64,000 nt of DNA from assembly GCF_031127805.1 (NCBI RefSeq), contig NZ_JARXHW010000006.1:83429-147428 (forward strand). Direction: 5' to 3'. This DNA comes from Thalassobacterium maritimum. GTDB taxonomy: Bacteria; Verrucomicrobiota; Verrucomicrobiia; Opitutales; Coraliomargaritaceae. Shown in pieces: positions 62,228 to 64,000 of the stretch (position 1 is its first letter; every line of letters begins with the position of its first letter). The translations under genes and the position numbers were made by a program. The notes beneath the pieces were generated by a model that had not been told where the DNA came from, did no database searches, and saw only the letters and a program-made list of their open reading frames with translations.

Positions 62228-63643
62228 CTACGAAGAGCCTTCCAAAATATCCAAGGGACTCACCGTCAGATCCTGCTGATCTTCCATCACGTGCAGATAA
62301 ATCATCGTCGTCTCCACGCAAGCATGGCCCAGGAAATCCTGCAAAGTCCGAATATTTGTCCCATTCTCCAGCAAATGCGTGGCATAACTATGCCGTAACA
62401 CATGCGAATTTGATCGTTTCGGGATTTCTGCTTTCACTGCCGAGAGCGAGAGATGCTTTTGATAAGCACGCGGCAAAATGTGATGTCGCCGCTTAGCGGC
62501 ATCGCGTTCTCCACGAGGATCACGCGAGAGGCCTTGCATCGGAAAGAGCCAAAACCACTCCCAGCGCTTACACGCCTGCGACATCTTTCGATCCAAGGCC
62601 CCAGGCATAAATACCCCTGGAACATTTGCCTGACGATCCGCCTCAAAGGTCTTACGCACAACTTTCAGATGAGCGATCAAAGGTTCCTGCAAAGAGCGTG
62701 CCAGCGGCACACAGCGATCTTTATCCCCCTTAGACGCTCGGATGTAGAGCTTGCCGCGCTCCAGGTCCACATCCTTGACTCGCAGGCGACACAGCTCCGA
62801 GATGCGCAAACCACAGCCATATTGCAGTCGTGCCATCAAACCCCACGTCCCCTTCACATTATCCAGTAAACGCTTAATTTCACCGCGAGAATACACCACC
62901 GGATAGTATTTGCGTGGATTTGCTTTCACATAATCGCTAAAATCTCCCAGTTCCATCTTACGCACCTCGCGCAGGAAAAAGACACCCGCGTTTAAGGCCT
63001 GCCGCTGCGTCCCCGCCGCCACGCCTTCCTCCACCGCGAGAAAGCTCAAAAAACGCTTCAAGTCTTCCTCCGCGAAAGCCTCCAACCCATCCTTACTTCC
63101 AAGGAAACGCTCCATCCTCCGAATCCAGCCCAGATAGGCCTCTTCCGTGCGGTAGGCCATCTGCCGCACCCGCATCAAACGCACCGTCTCCTCAAACCAC
63201 GGATCCATCGGCACCTTCGCCTGCATCTCCGCCACCGTGTAGGCATAGTGCTGCCGCCCGTCCTCGTAGCCTTCCTCAACCATCGGTGCTTCGTCATCTT
63301 CCTGCATCCCGCTCCGGGGGCTGTCGTCGGTCGCCCCGGCCAACACCTTACCCTCTGCGGAGCTCTCAATCTTTTTCGCCGCCTTGTGCCGCCGCGACGG
63401 CGCCTTCCGGAAAAACCAGTTCAGCCCTTGGCGCCACTGCTCGACTTGCCAGTCCTGCGGTCGGCGCGTCTCAATCAAATGTTTTAGGAACATCCGCGCC
63501 GAGTCCTTCGACGCAGCCATATGTTCCCGTTTCAAATGACCGAGGAACCAGTTGATGATGACACGATGACGGTCACGCACCTTGTCCGGCAAATCCGCTG
63601 CCTTCAGGGCGTCCGACCAATTAGGGAAGGAAACAATAATCAT
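62228..63643 (-). CDS. intI: Integron integrase (IntI-type tyrosine recombinase)
   Basis: A 471-aa tyrosine recombinase that would insert and excise gene cassettes. The catalytic residues are in place: Arg280 (YGCGLRISELCRL), probable Lys305, His414 and Arg417 (HVLRHSYATHLL), His440 (LGHACVETTMIYLHV) and Tyr449. Residues about 353-390 contain the insertion that marks IntI against XerC/D: MSQACKRWEWFWLFPMQGL, DPR and RRHHI. At 471 residues it is longer than the usual 320-340 because of an extra N-terminal segment (about 1-140), which seems to include an additional SAM-like core-binding domain and an acidic linker. A GAGG ribosome site precedes the ATG and a palindrome sits 15 bases upstream. 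No cassettes are visible in the window. Confidence 0.92.
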   Translation of the reverse strand: MIIVSFPNWSDALKAADLPDKVRDRHRVIINWFLGHLKREHMAASKDSARMFLKHLIETRRPQDWQVEQWRQGLNWFFRKAPSRRHKAAKKIESSAEGKVLAGATDDSPRSGMQEDDEAPMVEEGYEDGRQHYAYTVAEMQAKVPMDPWFEETVRLMRVRQMAYRTEEAYLGWIRRMERFLGSKDGLEAFAEEDLKRFLSFLAVEEGVAAGTQRQALNAGVFFLREVRKMELGDFSDYVKANPRKYYPVVYSRGEIKRLLDNVKGTWGLMARLQYGCGLRISELCRLRVKDVDLERGKLYIRASKGDKDRCVPLARSLQEPLIAHLKVVRKTFEADRQANVPGVFMPGALDRKMSQACKRWEWFWLFPMQGLSRDPRGERDAAKRRHHILPRAYQKHLSLSAVKAEIPKRSNSHVLRHSYATHLLENGTNIRTLQDFLGHACVETTMIYLHVMEDQQDLTVSPLDILEGSS

Positions 63644-63657
63644 AACACCTCACAAGT

Positions 63658-63673
63658 GTGAACATTTGTTCAC
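63658..63673 (-). promoter_or_regulatory. Perfect palindrome at the integrase promoter, SOS-box candidate
   Basis: GTGAACATTTGTTCAC is a 16-bp perfect inverted repeat (GTGAACA TT TGTTCAC), starting 14 bases upstream of the intI ATG. It contains GAAC-N4-GTTC, the arrangement bound by LexA in Firmicutes. SOS control of intI is known in other integrons; whether this bacterium's LexA uses this form is not shown. Confidence 0.5.
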
Positions 63674-64000
63674 CTCTTTGCAAGTCTGAACTTAAAAAAA
63701 ACCAAACCACCGCCGCAAAAGATACACTAACCCCGCCCGCGTGTTCGGAGACATTTTGGCTCACCCGAACGAAAGTCGACTTTTGTACAACTGAGTCAAT
63801 CATTACATATCCAACTTGAAAACAATGAATTAAGAAACTTAAACTAATAAACTTGAGCCCTACCTGAAAACGTCTAACGTGCACCAAAAATACACTAATA
63901 AAACTGTTAAGCAGAAATGAATTTTTATTTCGACATGATATACCCCGGCAAGCCGTGGCATCACAAAGTAATACGATCAATACAAGTGGACATTCAGTCA
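63674..64000. other. AT-rich region beyond the integrase; possible attI half sites
   Basis: No gene is supported in these 327 bases. GTCTAAC at 63872-63878 and GTTAAGC at 63906-63912 fit the RYYYAAC and GTTRRRY integrase core forms, and this is the side where an attI and cassette array normally lie. The two sites are 27 bases apart and poorly complementary, so they fit attI simple sites better than an attC. They may be chance. Confidence 0.3.

Noticed and set aside
63872..63912. A 41-base attC site (GTCTAAC...GTTAAGC)
   Set aside because: It is shorter than known attC sites and the ends pair poorly; kept only as possible attI half sites.
63621..63980. 119-codon minus-strand frame overlapping the intI start
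   Set aside because: It overlaps the integrase start, ribosome site and palindrome, and has a Phe/Cys-rich composition typical of AT-rich noncoding DNA.

Overview
The window looks like the chromosome of a polysaccharide-degrading, probably marine member of the Verrucomicrobiota, most likely the Opitutae/Puniceicoccales branch (Coraliomargarita or Lentimonas-like). This is an inference from gene content: formylglycine sulfatases beside a GH95 fucosidase, an SSS symporter instead of SusC/SusD, a giant pseudopilin of the type seen in Verrucomicrobia, a PEP-CTERM protein, many palindromic intergenic repeats, and weak Shine-Dalgarno sequences. No rRNA, tRNA, CRISPR array, prophage or insertion sequence was recognised.

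Layout. 1-1575 is the 5' part of menD on the minus strand, running off the left edge. 1768-8271 holds a hybrid histidine kinase, two orphan envelope genes flanked by direct copies of a 59-bp multi-hairpin repeat, a protein of unknown function and an MDR reductase. 8377-21695 is a first carbohydrate locus. A minus-strand operon (SSS symporter, GH95 fucosidase, 828-aa lipoprotein, secreted sulfatase) faces a divergent cytoplasmic sulfatase, a LacI regulator and a GH3 glycosidase. GTTAATAC/ATGTTA sites lie at its promoters, and a promoter-terminator pair sits ahead of the symporter.

21827-39093 is a second carbohydrate locus. It has a GH36-type galactosidase, a pseudopilin and its partner, three large secreted beta-helix proteins (two are recent tandem paralogues) and an unusual regulator in which a GntR-type DNA-binding domain is fused to a sugar-binding-protein domain. 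Five copies of the 13-mer GTGACnnnGTCAA stand in front of exactly these transcription units, including the regulator itself. This is the strongest new system in the window: a self-contained regulon whose proposed ligand sensor is an intracellular solute-binding-protein fold.

39267-46891 is mixed housekeeping: PEP-CTERM protein, coiled-coil membrane protein, metallophosphoesterase, SufS, trpS, PhoD-like phosphatase and a DeoR regulator. 47174-52330 is a glycerol operon (glpF, glpK, an OprB-type porin, glpD) divergent from the DeoR regulator. 52349-54899 is a coupled pair: a GNAT/C39-like peptidase fusion and a RimK-type ATP-grasp ligase, probably making or trimming an unknown peptide. 55016-61770 holds a flavoprotein, lytic transglycosylase, RluA-type pseudouridine synthase, TonB-like protein, Maf, a 51-aa candidate secreted peptide and nadE, with repeat arrays between them. 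61914-64000 has a 103-bp palindrome, a 32-bp-period repeat array, and a 471-aa integron integrase with a perfect palindrome just upstream of its start; no cassette array is visible inside the window.

Limits: names come from reading motifs by eye, without searches. Start codons marked as corrected are inferences from domain boundaries, signal peptides or operator positions.
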